The notes beneath the pieces were generated by a model. That model was not told where the DNA came from, did no database searches, and saw nothing but the letters and a program-made list of their open reading frames with translations. Source: Rhynchopus sp. YZ270_cl-10 (Eukaryota; Euglenozoa; Diplonemea; Diplonemida; Diplonemidae). Taken from it: DNA of 64,000 bases. The stretch covers positions 1,116,001-1,180,000 of the forward strand of contig OZ037923.1 in assembly GCA_964035575.1 (NCBI GenBank), given 5' to 3'. Shown here in pieces: positions 49,349 through 58,793 of this stretch. Both the position numbers and the translations under genes were made by a program. Numbering within the stretch: position 1 is the first letter of the stretch; each line of letters opens with the position of its first letter.

Positions 49349-51313
49349 ATGTTAACCCTCCTTGCTCCCGTTCTTGTCATGCAGTGCTTAGCCTTGGACG
49401 AGTTGTCCGGGACATTCAACACGGCACTCTCAGCGGGTGCGGAGACGTGCTGGACCCTGACCTGCGTGGGGAGACTCGAGCTTGCGTACAACCCCAGCTT
49501 TGAAGGCAAATTCGTGGTGAACAACGGCACGGAAACCGCGCTGAGGACAGACGCACAGTACAACACCGTGACGTTCAACGCATACTGGGACGTGACACTG
49601 ACAGCAGCTGTGGATGCGTGTGCAGGTGGGAACTGCAGCAGCTCTGTGGAGTTCTCGTGGGGCTGTGGGATGGATGCTCCTGCGCTGGAAGTTGCTGCCG
49701 TGAGCACTGCAAACACTCGCTCGCAGGCGAGTGACATTGTGACACCGAGCTTGGATTGGCACAGCTACGTCTCCACACCGCTGGTGCACACGATTTCCTG
49801 CGTCGGCACACTGGAGATGAACTACCTTCTCTTCTACGTTGGAAACTTCTCTGTGAACAGTGCGGCCACACAGGTGTTCTACACAACCGCGTACGGGCCA
49901 CACTTCGGTACCTCGAGGTTCACAGCAGACGGGGACGTGTCCTTCCTTGCACAGGGCAGACAGTGCTACCGTGGTGGGTGTGGCGGCTTCCAGTACTCGT
50001 GGGGATGCAACATGCCTGCACCTGAGCTGGTGAACTGGGACCCTGCCCCCTTCAACTTCACACCGTCGTGCCCAACCACAACGACCCTGGGCACCTCGGG
50101 CAGCATCAGCACAGAGGTTGACGGGACCGAATGTTGGGAGCTTGCGTGCGAAGGTGGCAGTGTTGGCATTACCTTCACCGAGATCCACGCAACTGCCCAC
50201 GCAACTGCCAGTGGCGGGCGCTACGTGAATGTGTATGAAATGGACGGCGACCGGGTTGTTGGCTTCCCTTTCCACGAGACTGGCGAGAAGCAGGGCGTGA
50301 GCCTCACCTCTGCAGCTTCGTCGGTGCTCGTGCAGTACCGTTCCTCCTGGGCGCGCGCGGAGAACAACTCTCTTGCCTTTGACTACATTTGCATGGGCGG
50401 TGCTACGGCAGGACCTACGGCGCTTCCGTTAGGCCCATCGGCCACACCAACGCCGACGACGAGTGCACCAGTTGATTCTCTGACTGTAACTCCGACGGAT
50501 GTAACCTCCACGTCGACACCTCCGACAGGTCTGCCTGTTACGTCAGTTCCTCTCACGGAGGCGCCAGTGTCGCCTTCGCGCAAGTGGTGTGTCACAGATG
50601 TGGAGTGTCAGAAGCATGGAGACATGGGGGCTAGCTGTGACAGAGTTACGTTCAAGTGTACGTGCAGCTCTGGTTTTGAAAAGCCACGCCACAAGCGTCG
50701 TGGGAGTGTGGCGCATATTTGTGTGAACGAGGAGACGCGTGTGTCAGACGTGGTACGTGTCGCACTGGATGTGGATTGCGAAGATGGAGCTGCGAAGGGA
50801 AATCGAGTGGCCTCTGCGATCCGTAGCATTGTACAGGGCACGGTTTTGGATGTGGACACACTGTGCGGATCTCTGAATGTGTTGGTGCATCTTGACAACG
50901 TGCCGCTGCTGGAAGTGGCGGCGTTGGACCTGGCAGAGGAGCTTACGTCTGAGATGGCTGCTGCGAACGATGTTGTGGGTACAGTGCTGTCGGCTGGGCT
51001 GGCCTCGATGGACGCACTGGAGTGCCGGGATGTGACCGGTGCGGAGGTGGTCGTTATTCTTGGCGGTGTATGTGTGCCGCTGAACTGCGCTGACAACCAT
51101 GTCCTTGTGGGCAGAGAGTGCACCTTGCTCACACCTACGCCACAGGACGACGACGACTTCCCGATTGGGGCGATTGTGGGACTGTGCCTTGGTGGAGGTG
51201 CTCTGCTGCTTATCGCTGGTATTGTCGCTTATTTGCTGTGCAAGAAGGATGGTCCCACACCGATTGGCAACAACGAACCTGTTGCAACCGAGAACAAAGA
51301 GTCAGCAGTCTGA
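49349..51313 (+). CDS. Type I membrane protein with three CUB-like domains
   Basis: 654 residues from the ATG at 49,349; the longer frame opens with TTG. A signal peptide covers about residues 1-15 (MLTLLAPVLVMQCLA). Three related beta domains (about 18-115, 125-225, 240-350) each have CW or SC near the start and end in (F/Y)SWGC or DYIC, as in CUB domains. A Thr/Pro stalk (about 352-410) is followed by an EGF-like segment (CVTDVECQKHG ... CTCSSGF) and a roughly 130-residue domain that may be SEA-like. One TM helix lies at about 606-628, with a short tail of about 25 residues. It is likely a surface binding protein. Same strand and style as the neighbouring surface-protein genes. The CUB assignment is by cysteine and strand pattern only. 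Confidence 0.85.
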   Translation: MLTLLAPVLVMQCLALDELSGTFNTALSAGAETCWTLTCVGRLELAYNPSFEGKFVVNNGTETALRTDAQYNTVTFNAYWDVTLTAAVDACAGGNCSSSVEFSWGCGMDAPALEVAAVSTANTRSQASDIVTPSLDWHSYVSTPLVHTISCVGTLEMNYLLFYVGNFSVNSAATQVFYTTAYGPHFGTSRFTADGDVSFLAQGRQCYRGGCGGFQYSWGCNMPAPELVNWDPAPFNFTPSCPTTTTLGTSGSISTEVDGTECWELACEGGSVGITFTEIHATAHATASGGRYVNVYEMDGDRVVGFPFHETGEKQGVSLTSAASSVLVQYRSSWARAENNSLAFDYICMGGATAGPTALPLGPSATPTPTTSAPVDSLTVTPTDVTSTSTPPTGLPVTSVPLTEAPVSPSRKWCVTDVECQKHGDMGASCDRVTFKCTCSSGFEKPRHKRRGSVAHICVNEETRVSDVVRVALDVDCEDGAAKGNRVASAIRSIVQGTVLDVDTLCGSLNVLVHLDNVPLLEVAALDLAEELTSEMAAANDVVGTVLSAGLASMDALECRDVTGAEVVVILGGVCVPLNCADNHVLVGRECTLLTPTPQDDDDFPIGAIVGLCLGGGALLLIAGIVAYLLCKKDGPTPIGNNEPVATENKESAV

Positions 51314-51919
51314 TGTACACGGTTTGCGTGCATCTGATACTGCGCGAAGATACGAAAGAAAAGTGAACCTATGAACGTGAACTCCCATCCCCCTTTTTTT
51401 TGGAAGGCACCTTTGCCTTTCTGAATTCTCTTATTTTGACACCAGTTACTGTCCAGCGTTCCTTGCACAGTCTGTGTGGTTGTGTGCGTTGCACTCCATC
51501 TGCGCAAAGACAGACGGGATGGTATTTCTTTGTGTGAAATCTGCTGGTTGGTTTGTCTTGATTTAGCTTCAAGCTTGTCAATGACTACTCCGTATCAGCT
51601 GCTTATTTTGCTGCCTTTTTTTTTCCTTTTGTCGCCTAATGCAATGAAAGGAAATAGAAACAAAGCATTTTGAACACACTTTTGCGGTTCTGGGGACGAA
51701 CCGCGCTGCAGAGACCACTCCTCACCCGAACAGGTTGAGGTGTTGTGCGTTTCACCACAACCTCTCTCCCATGGGGTTCATCGTGTGATGAGTGTTAAGT
51801 TTCTATTTTGCTTGTAAATTGGATGAAGCATATTGTTTTGAAATATTAGAATACTTATACTGTACGTACTCATGTGTATTTACAGTACATCCACACACCA
51901 CACCCTAAACTGGTCATTT

Positions 51920-51957
51920 GGTGATTAAGCACGAGAGGCTTTGGATCGTCATACAAC
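51920..51957 (+). ncRNA. Recurrent stem-loop element, copy D
   Basis: GGTGA, inner AAGC/GCTT, then TCGTC; the outer arm change is tolerated by G-U pairing. Followed by atacaaccctttttgccccc, as the other copies are followed by acaaac plus pyrimidines. Confidence 0.4.
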
Positions 51958-52042
51958 CCTTTTTGCCCCCTCCCTCTTCGCAGGACCTCCCGAGGTGTTT
52001 GCCACTTCAAACATATTGCCTTTTCCCATTTCCCCCCTTCAA

Positions 52043-52075
52043 GGTGACTGAGTATGAAAGAGTTCAGTCCCACCT
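52043..52075 (+). ncRNA. Recurrent stem-loop element, copy E
   Basis: GGTGACTGAGT ... AGTTCAG ... CACC: both inner arms differ from copy F, yet pairing is kept, so the change is compensatory. It lies 123 bp after copy D. Confidence 0.4.
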
Positions 52076-52158
52076 GATTTCATTGAATCCTTTTATTTAT
52101 TTATTGTGTGCTTTCTCTTCTTTGAATGGAAAGTATATGAAATTGATTATTCCCTTTT

Positions 52159-52410
52159 GAGAAAAGTTCGATTTCGGCCTCGAAAATTACCGTGACACCG
52201 ATTTGTCACGGAATTTTGTCACGGAATTTTTTTGAAAGATTCGATTTCGTGACAAAAAAAAAATCGATTTCGTGACAAACCGATTTTTTCATTGACAAAA
52301 AAAATTCGATTTCGTGACAAATCCAAAAATTCAGTGACAAAAAAATGTCAATGAAAAAATGGATTTTGTCAAGGAAACCGAACTTTTTGTCAAGGAAAAA
52401 GTCGTGACAG
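52159..52410 (+). repeat. Left TIR of the Mutator-like element
   Basis: Matches the complement of 54,023-54,296 with indels in the A-runs; contains several tandem cgatttcgtgacaa motifs. Confidence 0.88.
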
Positions 52411-54022
52411 GGCACTGGGTACTGGGTACACTGGACACAAGGATAAAAGTTGTGAAAGAGCAACCACAGCTCCACATGACAAACACAAAAGTGTCCAGTC
52501 ACGTGGGGCATGCATGCACTGAGGAGATAATGATCCAACAATTTACAAGAAAGATTACTTAACCTACTGCTGGAAATTGCCAGGTCGTAGTAACACACAA
52601 AGTGTGCCTCCGTTCGGGAAGACCGGATATTCTAGAGACCAAAAAGGCCTCAAGAATATCTTCCGGTAGTCAAGGTATAACCGAATGAACGGCCCAAGAC
52701 CCCCGTGGAGAAGTTAAATGTGTAATGCTATCAAGTAGAAACTGCGACCACTGTCTTACCCTCCTCAATGCATGGTGGAAGATGTCTTTACAACAAATAT
52801 CCTGTACCCAGGTACCAGGTTCCCAGACCCACGTAGTACCACGTCGCAGTACTACGCAAAATTTACCACCAGACCCTGTCTTCGTGCACCTTAAGTACAA
52901 CGCCGCAGACAGGCCAAACATGCGTTGGACTCAGGAGGAATGCCTGCTGTGCAGTGTATCAAACATGAGAACCAACTCCCAGCAACAAGGGGCGCCTTTT
53001 GGCGGGCGTTGTTGAGGGTGTTTGGGGTGCAAAGTTTTCCACAATTTTGATGCGCGGGTACAGAAGTGTTATCTTGTTCTTTCATCTCTAGGAATGTAAA
53101 TGTCAATCGCGTTTAACTACCACTAGGGCTTGTTCAGTGAACCCACGAGGGGTCGAAGGGGGTTGGTTATCCCATATCTATCAAAGGTTGTGTCGACCAG
53201 GCGAATCCACTATGTTACGCTGTATGATGATAAATCCGAAGAAATAACAGTGCATAGCAACTGCAGGAAGTTTGTTAAAAAGAGTGCCTCACGCTACACA
53301 AACCACCACCCGCGATTGACTTAGATGTTATAACAAAGAGAATTCAGAACAAAACAACACCCTGCCCCATACACACTAAATTGTCATGCTTCAAGAGCAT
53401 GCCTGGGCCAAAATTACTATGACGAAAAGGCAACAAGACCACCCACAAGGAGTGTGAATTGTGCACTGGTTTTCTGGGGGAACAAACAATATTTTCTTGT
53501 GTCTAGTCCTCCGTAAGCAGAGGACAGACTTTCCGGAAGGTTTCCAAAGTCGAATTTCTTGCACTAGCTATGCTCCCTGGTTAATGGCTATAGCAGTGAC
53601 TGACAAAGTGTTCCCACCCCCCTTTCCACCACCATAATAACCGAACTCTGCTTATCAAACCACAATCTGAATCTGCTTCCGTCGCATGCGCTGGTGGATT
53701 CGATCTGTTTTGGTGTGTGTAATGGAATGTATGGGTGAGGGTTGGGGTATTAGGTATAGAAACGTGCGCACCCATTAATTTTTTACCGAATGAAAATGAA
53801 ATCTGCAATGAGTGTCTGCTGCATATCATTTAGTGGGGCTGGCCTCTGGCCAGAGGCGTGCAAGCCTGACCGTGTTCGCGATATACTAAGTCTTGCATAA
53901 TCATAAAGTTATCATACCTTGTGTCTTCAGTCTCTGCCCTTCGGTTTCTAGACAGCTCAAGAATGGCCTCTTTTGTGTTTGTCAAGTGGCTGTCTGGTCA
54001 CTTTCAGTGACTGGCGGGTTGG

Positions 54023-54296
54023 CTGTCACGACTTTTTCCTTGACAAAATCCATTTTTTTCAATGACATTTTTTTGTCAATGACAAAATGGATTTGTCACG
54101 AAATCGAATTTTTTTTTGTCAATGAAAAAAGTCATTTGTCACTAAATTGAATTTTGTGTGTCAATGAAAAAATCGGCTTGTCACGAAATCGAACTTTTTT
54201 TGTCACGAAATCGAATCTTTCAAAAAAATTCCGTGACAAAGTACCGTGACAAATCGGTGTCACGGGTATTTTCGAGGCCGAAATCGAACTTTTCTC
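54023..54296 (-). repeat. Right TIR of the Mutator-like element
   Basis: Inverted copy of the left TIR with one more internal motif. Immediately followed by the 9-bp target duplication. Confidence 0.88.
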
Positions 54297-55605
54297 TTCC
54301 CTTTTTATACGTCTATCTGCCATAACGCATGCTGGAGTGGTGCGGCACTCAGTTTTTATTTTAAATACATTCAACTTCTCTTTTATTGTTTTTTTTTGAG
54401 GTCGCTACGCTATGTTTGTAGTGATTTTTTTGCACCTCTTTTTTTGAACTCCCTTTTTTGCTTCCTTTTATCTCAAGGTGACTAAGCACGAGAGGCTTAG
54501 GATCATCTTACAAACTTTTCTTTATTTTGCAGGTGTGGGTCCTGCTGTTGAACCGTTCAAAAAGAGCCTCTTGCATTTGCCAGGCAGCTGTGGGTGGCTC
54601 GGCTGTACTGTTCGTCGGCAGTTAAGAAGAAATATCTCACGATCTGCTCCATCCTGAACCATACGTTTGATTTTATTCAATCGAGCTGAATTATTTTGAA
54701 ATGTCCTATCTCGTTGGTCTCGAAGAAAAAAAGTAGGCTCCAACAGATTGTCAAAATAATTTTTTTAAAAAGTGAACAATTCTGTGTGCTGCGTTTGCAC
54801 TTTAAACTTCCCTTGAAACCATACGATGTGAGTCCTTAATACGAGCACATCTTTTGTCCGAGTTTTTTGAGGATGTATGTGCAGTGGTGCTCTTTCATCT
54901 TTCCTGTTTATGTGGTGTCATGTGATCAGTGTCATCAGAAGTGCACAATATGAAGACTTGCGCAAGTGAAAAAAATACGGCAGAAACACACTGATAGGTG
55001 TGCTCGAGAGTGGTGCATTCCGTCAAAGTTTCTTTTATTTTCCGTGTCCAGATTTTGTGAAGGCTTTGGCACTAGCTGGCTTGATCTCACCATTTTGATT
55101 TTTTTTATTTGCTTTGCTTTTATCGTGCATGTGTGCACTTTTTACTAGCCCACGAATTCCTTGATGACCCGGGTCTTTGTTTGACGTTCACCAGGCTTAG
55201 TGTTCGCGCACCCAGATGCACACGCGGCGGGTTTTTCGTTGCGTATCATCGTTTCCTTGTAACCCTTCTCTCTTGCCCCTTCCCAGCCCACCACTTCAAG
55301 ATCCGTCTTTACATACGTAATACCTTTTAAAAGAAGACCTCCCCGCCCACCGATCTATTTTAACAACTGTTATTTGTTTTTCGGATTTCAGTGTGAGGTT
55401 TGTTTGTACTTTCCACTCTACCTGACCACAAAACACATCCACACACCACAGACCATATCCTATACACATTGCTCTTATTCGTGACCACACATCTTTGTCT
55501 ACACTAACCTAACCAAAGCAAAGAGGAGAACCACAAGCGAAGAGCAAACACAACACAACGGAGCCAGCAGCGCCAGCAGGTACGGTGGGAGCGAGGACAG
55601 CGACA
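54297..55605. other. Intergenic region right of the Mutator-like element
   Basis: T-rich DNA with stem-loop copy F (54,477) and short chance ORFs. It is C- and A-rich just before the PB1 gene. No gene recognised. Confidence 0.5.
54477..54515 (+). ncRNA. Recurrent stem-loop element, copy F
   Basis: Best-formed copy: outer GGTGA/TCATC, inner CTAAGC/GCTTAG, 7-nt loop acgagag. It is followed by ttacaaacttttctttattt and then tgcag, which resembles a branch point plus 3' splice site. Function unknown. Confidence 0.45.
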
Positions 55606-56025
55606 ATGACACACACAGAGGCAGCGACGATGCAGCTCTCCTCAGAGGGTGCGGTCGGGGTGCCGCTGAAGTTTGTGCTCGTGCGCGGGCGGAGGGTGGT
55701 GGAGCAGCGGCGCACACGGCTCCTCTGTCCGAGCCTGGAGGATGTGAAGGGGTGTGTGCGGCAGTGGGCGTGCGGGGTGTTCACGCTGCGCTACGTGGAC
55801 GACGAGGGGGACCTGGTGACGGTGGACCTGGATGAGGAGTGGGCCGAGTGTGTTGCGCTCTGGCGGGAGGCACGTGGGGCAGACGACGCGGACGTGTGTG
55901 CACAACAGCGTGCCCTGCGTCTGGTGGTGACGATAGGTGCGCAGGATGGGTCTGCAGTGTGTCTTGGCCAGCAGAGGCATCCGCCCCCTGGAGTTTGTGC
56001 TGGCGCAGGGGGGACCTGTAACTGA
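55606..56025 (+). CDS. PB1-domain protein (or N-terminal part of a p62/NBR1-like gene)
   Basis: 139 residues from the ATG at 55,606; the upstream GTG is not a credible start. Residues 16-105 form a PB1 domain: a first strand PLKFVLVRGRRVV, basic RR residues, and the OPCA-type acidic motif YVDDEGDLVTVDLDEEWAEC (type I side). PB1 domains mediate head-to-tail protein assembly. The frame ends at a TGA (56,023-56,025), but the same frame is open again to 56,670 and encodes a Cys/His and UBA protein. PB1 plus zinc-type motif plus UBA is the layout of selective-autophagy receptors p62/NBR1, so the two may be one gene joined by an intron or read-through, or one that is broken. A second PB1-like start (PLEFVLAQGG) lies in another frame at about 55,980-56,010. 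Confidence 0.7.
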   Translation: MTHTEAATMQLSSEGAVGVPLKFVLVRGRRVVEQRRTRLLCPSLEDVKGCVRQWACGVFTLRYVDDEGDLVTVDLDEEWAECVALWREARGADDADVCAQQRALRLVVTIGAQDGSAVCLGQQRHPPPGVCAGAGGTCN

Positions 56026-56073
56026 CGGAGGTGTCACACGGTTGGACTTGGACCACGCTGTGAGCAGAGACAC

Positions 56074-56670
56074 ATGGAGACTTCTGATGTTGAGGCTGCT
56101 GCACCAGCAGTGGTGGGTGAAGACGTGTCGCAGTCTGTGAAGGAAGTGAAGCCGTGCTGCCGTCGGAGTGTGAAGCACGCAGGTCAGCACGGTCCGCACT
56201 GCCGTGTGCACAAGAGGAAGAGTGCAGATGCGACTGAGGCTGTGGAGGTGCCGAGCCAAGAGGAGGAGGAGGAGGAGGAGGAGGAGGAGGACGTCACTGC
56301 TGGTGTGCCGGATGTAGCCCTGCTTGTGTGTGCTGGGTGCAGCTTTGAGGTGACTGGTGTGCACGCCACACACTGCTGTGTGAGGTGTGTGAAGCATGCA
56401 GGCCAGCACGGGCCACGCTGCGAGCAGAAGATGCCGATGGCAGCGGAGGAGGACGTGCAGGTGGAGGACGACGAGGATGAGGATGAGGATGTGGTTGTGG
56501 TTGCTGTGCCAGAGACAAAGAGGGAGCAGGAGGCAGCAGTTGTGTGTGAGGAGGACAGTGCGGGTGTGACTGCCCTGCGGAACATGGGGTTCGACATCAC
56601 TGTAGACATGCGTGCTGTGCTTGAGAGGCACAACGGAGACGTTGCAGCTGTTTTGGAGGAGATGATGTGA
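56074..56670 (+). CDS. Cys/His-motif and UBA-domain protein (possible C-terminal part of the PB1 gene)
   Basis: 198 residues from the ATG at 56,074; the frame is open from 56,026. Two copies of a motif CC-R--VKHAGQHGP-C (about residues 28-44 and 102-116) look like small metal-binding units. A third partial match (GPRCEQR) is encoded just before the ATG. Acidic runs (10 Glu; DDEDEDEDE) separate the motifs. The C terminus, EDSAGVTALRNMGF to VAAVLEEMM (about 158-198), fits a UBA domain, which binds ubiquitin. It is in the same frame as the PB1 ORF that ends 48 nt upstream. An AATAAA lies 126 nt after the stop. It could be an independent gene. Confidence 0.65.
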   Translation: METSDVEAAAPAVVGEDVSQSVKEVKPCCRRSVKHAGQHGPHCRVHKRKSADATEAVEVPSQEEEEEEEEEEDVTAGVPDVALLVCAGCSFEVTGVHATHCCVRCVKHAGQHGPRCEQKMPMAAEEDVQVEDDEDEDEDVVVVAVPETKREQEAAVVCEEDSAGVTALRNMGFDITVDMRAVLERHNGDVAAVLEEMM

Positions 56671-56840
56671 TATTTTTGTTTTGTCATCTGGGATGGCCGT
56701 GGCATCGGTTCCCCTCGTATCAACACCTCCTTCACATGGTGTGGCTTGCTGTTCTAGAAGCAGGCGAGAGACACTTTAAAAATGTAGGAAGGTAAAATAA
56801 AGCAGGCATGGCCTATGCAGCGTGTGTGTCCAGCACAATT
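56671..56840. other. 3' flank of the UBA gene with possible polyadenylation signal
   Basis: Short spacer containing aataaa at 56,797-56,802. No other feature. Confidence 0.35.
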
Positions 56841-57377
56841 ATATGACCTCGTCCGGAAACCCCCCAGCCCAAAATCATCTATTTTGGCTCCACGTGGATC
56901 CCGAAAAGCTGTGGACTCAACATTTGCACTCAGGAACCTCACTGGAGGGTAGTAGGGTGGTTTGGGATGGTTTTGAGACACAGGTAAGGGCTGTCTGCTG
57001 TTTTTTCCATGAAAAGTGCCATATCACCACACAAAACACTAGGGACAATGGTGGCCAGTAAAACAGGGGTTAGCATGAAAAGCTCCACATCCCTCCAGCA
57101 CACCCCACCCTTCTGCACATGTCTCCTTGGTTCAACCTTGCCCATATCGTGTTCATATGTGTCGATGTGACCCCGAACATCGTTCGGGTGTGTGTAGAAC
57201 GTTCCTCCAAAAATGGGGTCAAAACAGTAAAATTACCCCATACAAGCCACTGTGGCCAAAAATACCCTAAAACCACCCTAAAATACCCAAAAATGCATAC
57301 AATGCAACGAGGCCGGGTACGCCTGAAAATACTCGTTTCTGGAAAATATATCTGAGGCGTGCCTGAGGCGTCACTGA

Positions 57378-57440
57378 GGCGTGCCTGAGGCGTACTCGGG
57401 ATTAGGTACGTTTAAGTACGCCTCAGGCACGCCTGAGTAT
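57378..57440 (+). repeat. Inner palindromic terminal repeat, left
   Basis: ggcgtgcctgaggcgtactc ... and its near-complement within the same 63 bp. Matches the complement of 58,243-58,306 almost exactly. Confidence 0.85.
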
Positions 57441-58242
57441 ATATCAACGTATAATTGCGTTTCAGGCGCCTGGTGTGTATTTCCCCCCCGCAAAAAGGGC
57501 CTCTGATGCATTTCCGGAGCGATCTGAAAAAATTCCGGGGTCGGACAATTTTTTTGGCAAAAAATGCGTGACTTTAAGTTTGTACCAAAAACCAGGGGAA
57601 AGTATACTCGGTTTCATATTTCTGCTGTATAAGGCATGCCATGTATTTCCTCCGCCCCCTGAAATGTGCTGAAATCAACTTTCGGTGTCCTGCTGAGAAA
57701 ATTGCGGGGTCACAAGATATTTTTAGTGGAAAAATATCATGGTTACTGCTTACAGTAAACTGCCTCCTAAAAAGAGGCTTCGCAGAAGATGAGTCATACC
57801 TCGGGTATAAAAAAGTCCTTTGGTCACCCCATAGTTGTACTAAAAATAGAGCTGTGGTCTGTGGATCAAGGAGGCCTGTGTAAAATTCTGGGATCTCGAT
57901 GGGATCTCTCTAGTGTTAGAGGGTCCAGCCTTGTATGAGCCTCTTCCGTCTTGCATCAAGTTGGGCCCCGAAGGGACCCAGTCGAAAAGCACCCCGAGAT
58001 TTGTTTACAATGATTCTTGAATCAATGAAATACCCGAAGGTACCACCAAAATATATATCACCAGCACCAAAGCTTAGCGAACCCTTTTCATTTTTTCGAC
58101 TCGCTCGGCCCAGAGGCGCATTTTTCATCGTGCGACCCCGCATTTGAAAGATTTTGCTACCTCTGAATCGAAAACCACAAAATTTGGGGGTAAATACTTT
58201 TTTGTTCCTGACCAAAATGCTGGTAAGAAATATAAATATACC

Positions 58243-58306
58243 CAGGCGTGCCTGAGGCGTACTTAAACGTAACTAATCCCGAGTACGCCTCAGGCACGCC
58301 TGAGTA
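58243..58306 (-). repeat. Inner palindromic terminal repeat, right
   Basis: Inverted partner of 57,378-57,440, differing at only one or two positions. Confidence 0.85.
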
Positions 58307-58514
58307 TTTATTTTCAGGCCTTGGCGAGGCCGACTCGGCCTCGTTGCATTGTATGAAAATGAGTCAAAAAAAGTGTATTTTTGCCCAAAAGCCCCCAAAA
58401 CCCGCCAGGAATATGGTTTCTGGGGTGGTTCTGGGCACCTATCGGCGCTAATTTCTGGTAAAACACCAAAAAATAGATGATTTTTGGCTGGGGGGTTTCC
58501 GGACGAGCCCATAT

Positions 58515-58793
58515 GTTTCAACTCAATCCACTTTTCATGTGATAAACGAGGTAGTGTTTTTCTTTAGGCATTTCCTTAAGGGAAACCTGAATACTTCCGA
58601 GCTTTCCCTGTGGTTAGTAGCCTTGTTTTCGCATAAAGACATGGACATCCCGCTACCCATTTGCTTTCAAACAACCACATACCCTTCCCATTCCCAACCC
58701 TCACCTCTCACAAACAGATCACAAATTGTCCCCCAACTTTTTTGGTTTTGTTATTCGAAAAGATAAGACACACGAAGGGGCTGCTCTGCAGTC
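58515..58793. other. Upstream region of the right-edge gene
   Basis: 279 bp between the foldback element and the ATG at 58,794. C/T-rich near 58,660-58,740, as before other genes here. Confidence 0.4.

Larger units (their letters stand above)
51314..52149. other. Intergenic region left of the Mutator-like element
   Basis: 3' region of the CUB gene, then T-rich DNA with stem-loop copies D (51,920) and E (52,043). No coding region is supported. Confidence 0.5.
52159..54296. mobile_element. Mutator-like (MULE) non-autonomous TIR element with 9-bp TSD
   Basis: Long terminal inverted repeats (252 bp left, 274 bp right) start with gagaaaagttcgatttcggc. They are flanked by the direct 9-bp repeat ttccctttt at 52,150-52,158 and 54,297-54,305. 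Long TIRs plus a 9-bp target duplication are typical of Mutator-like elements. The TIRs are themselves made of short repeats (ttcgatttcgtgacaaa and cattgacaaaaaaa), giving a foldback character. The 1.6-kb interior shows no recognisable transposase; its short ORFs do not resemble known families. It may be captured host DNA. Confidence 0.8.
56841..58514. mobile_element. Nested foldback/TIR element
   Basis: The outer ends are inverted repeats of about 47 bp (ctcgtccggaaaccccccag, then aaaatcatctatttt) at 56,841-56,887 and 58,466-58,514. Inside lies a second pair of inverted repeats of about 20 bp (catacaatgcaacgaggccg) at 57,296-57,315 and 58,336-58,355. Within that is a third pair of about 63 bp at 57,378-57,440 and 58,243-58,306, which are themselves near-palindromes (caggcgtgcctgaggcgtac). 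No transposase frame is visible. No clear target duplication is seen at the outer ends. It is probably one non-autonomous element nested in another. Confidence 0.65.

Noticed and set aside
57475-58215. Small ORFs inside the nested foldback element
   Set aside because: Short, on both strands, no similarity to transposases that I can recognise.
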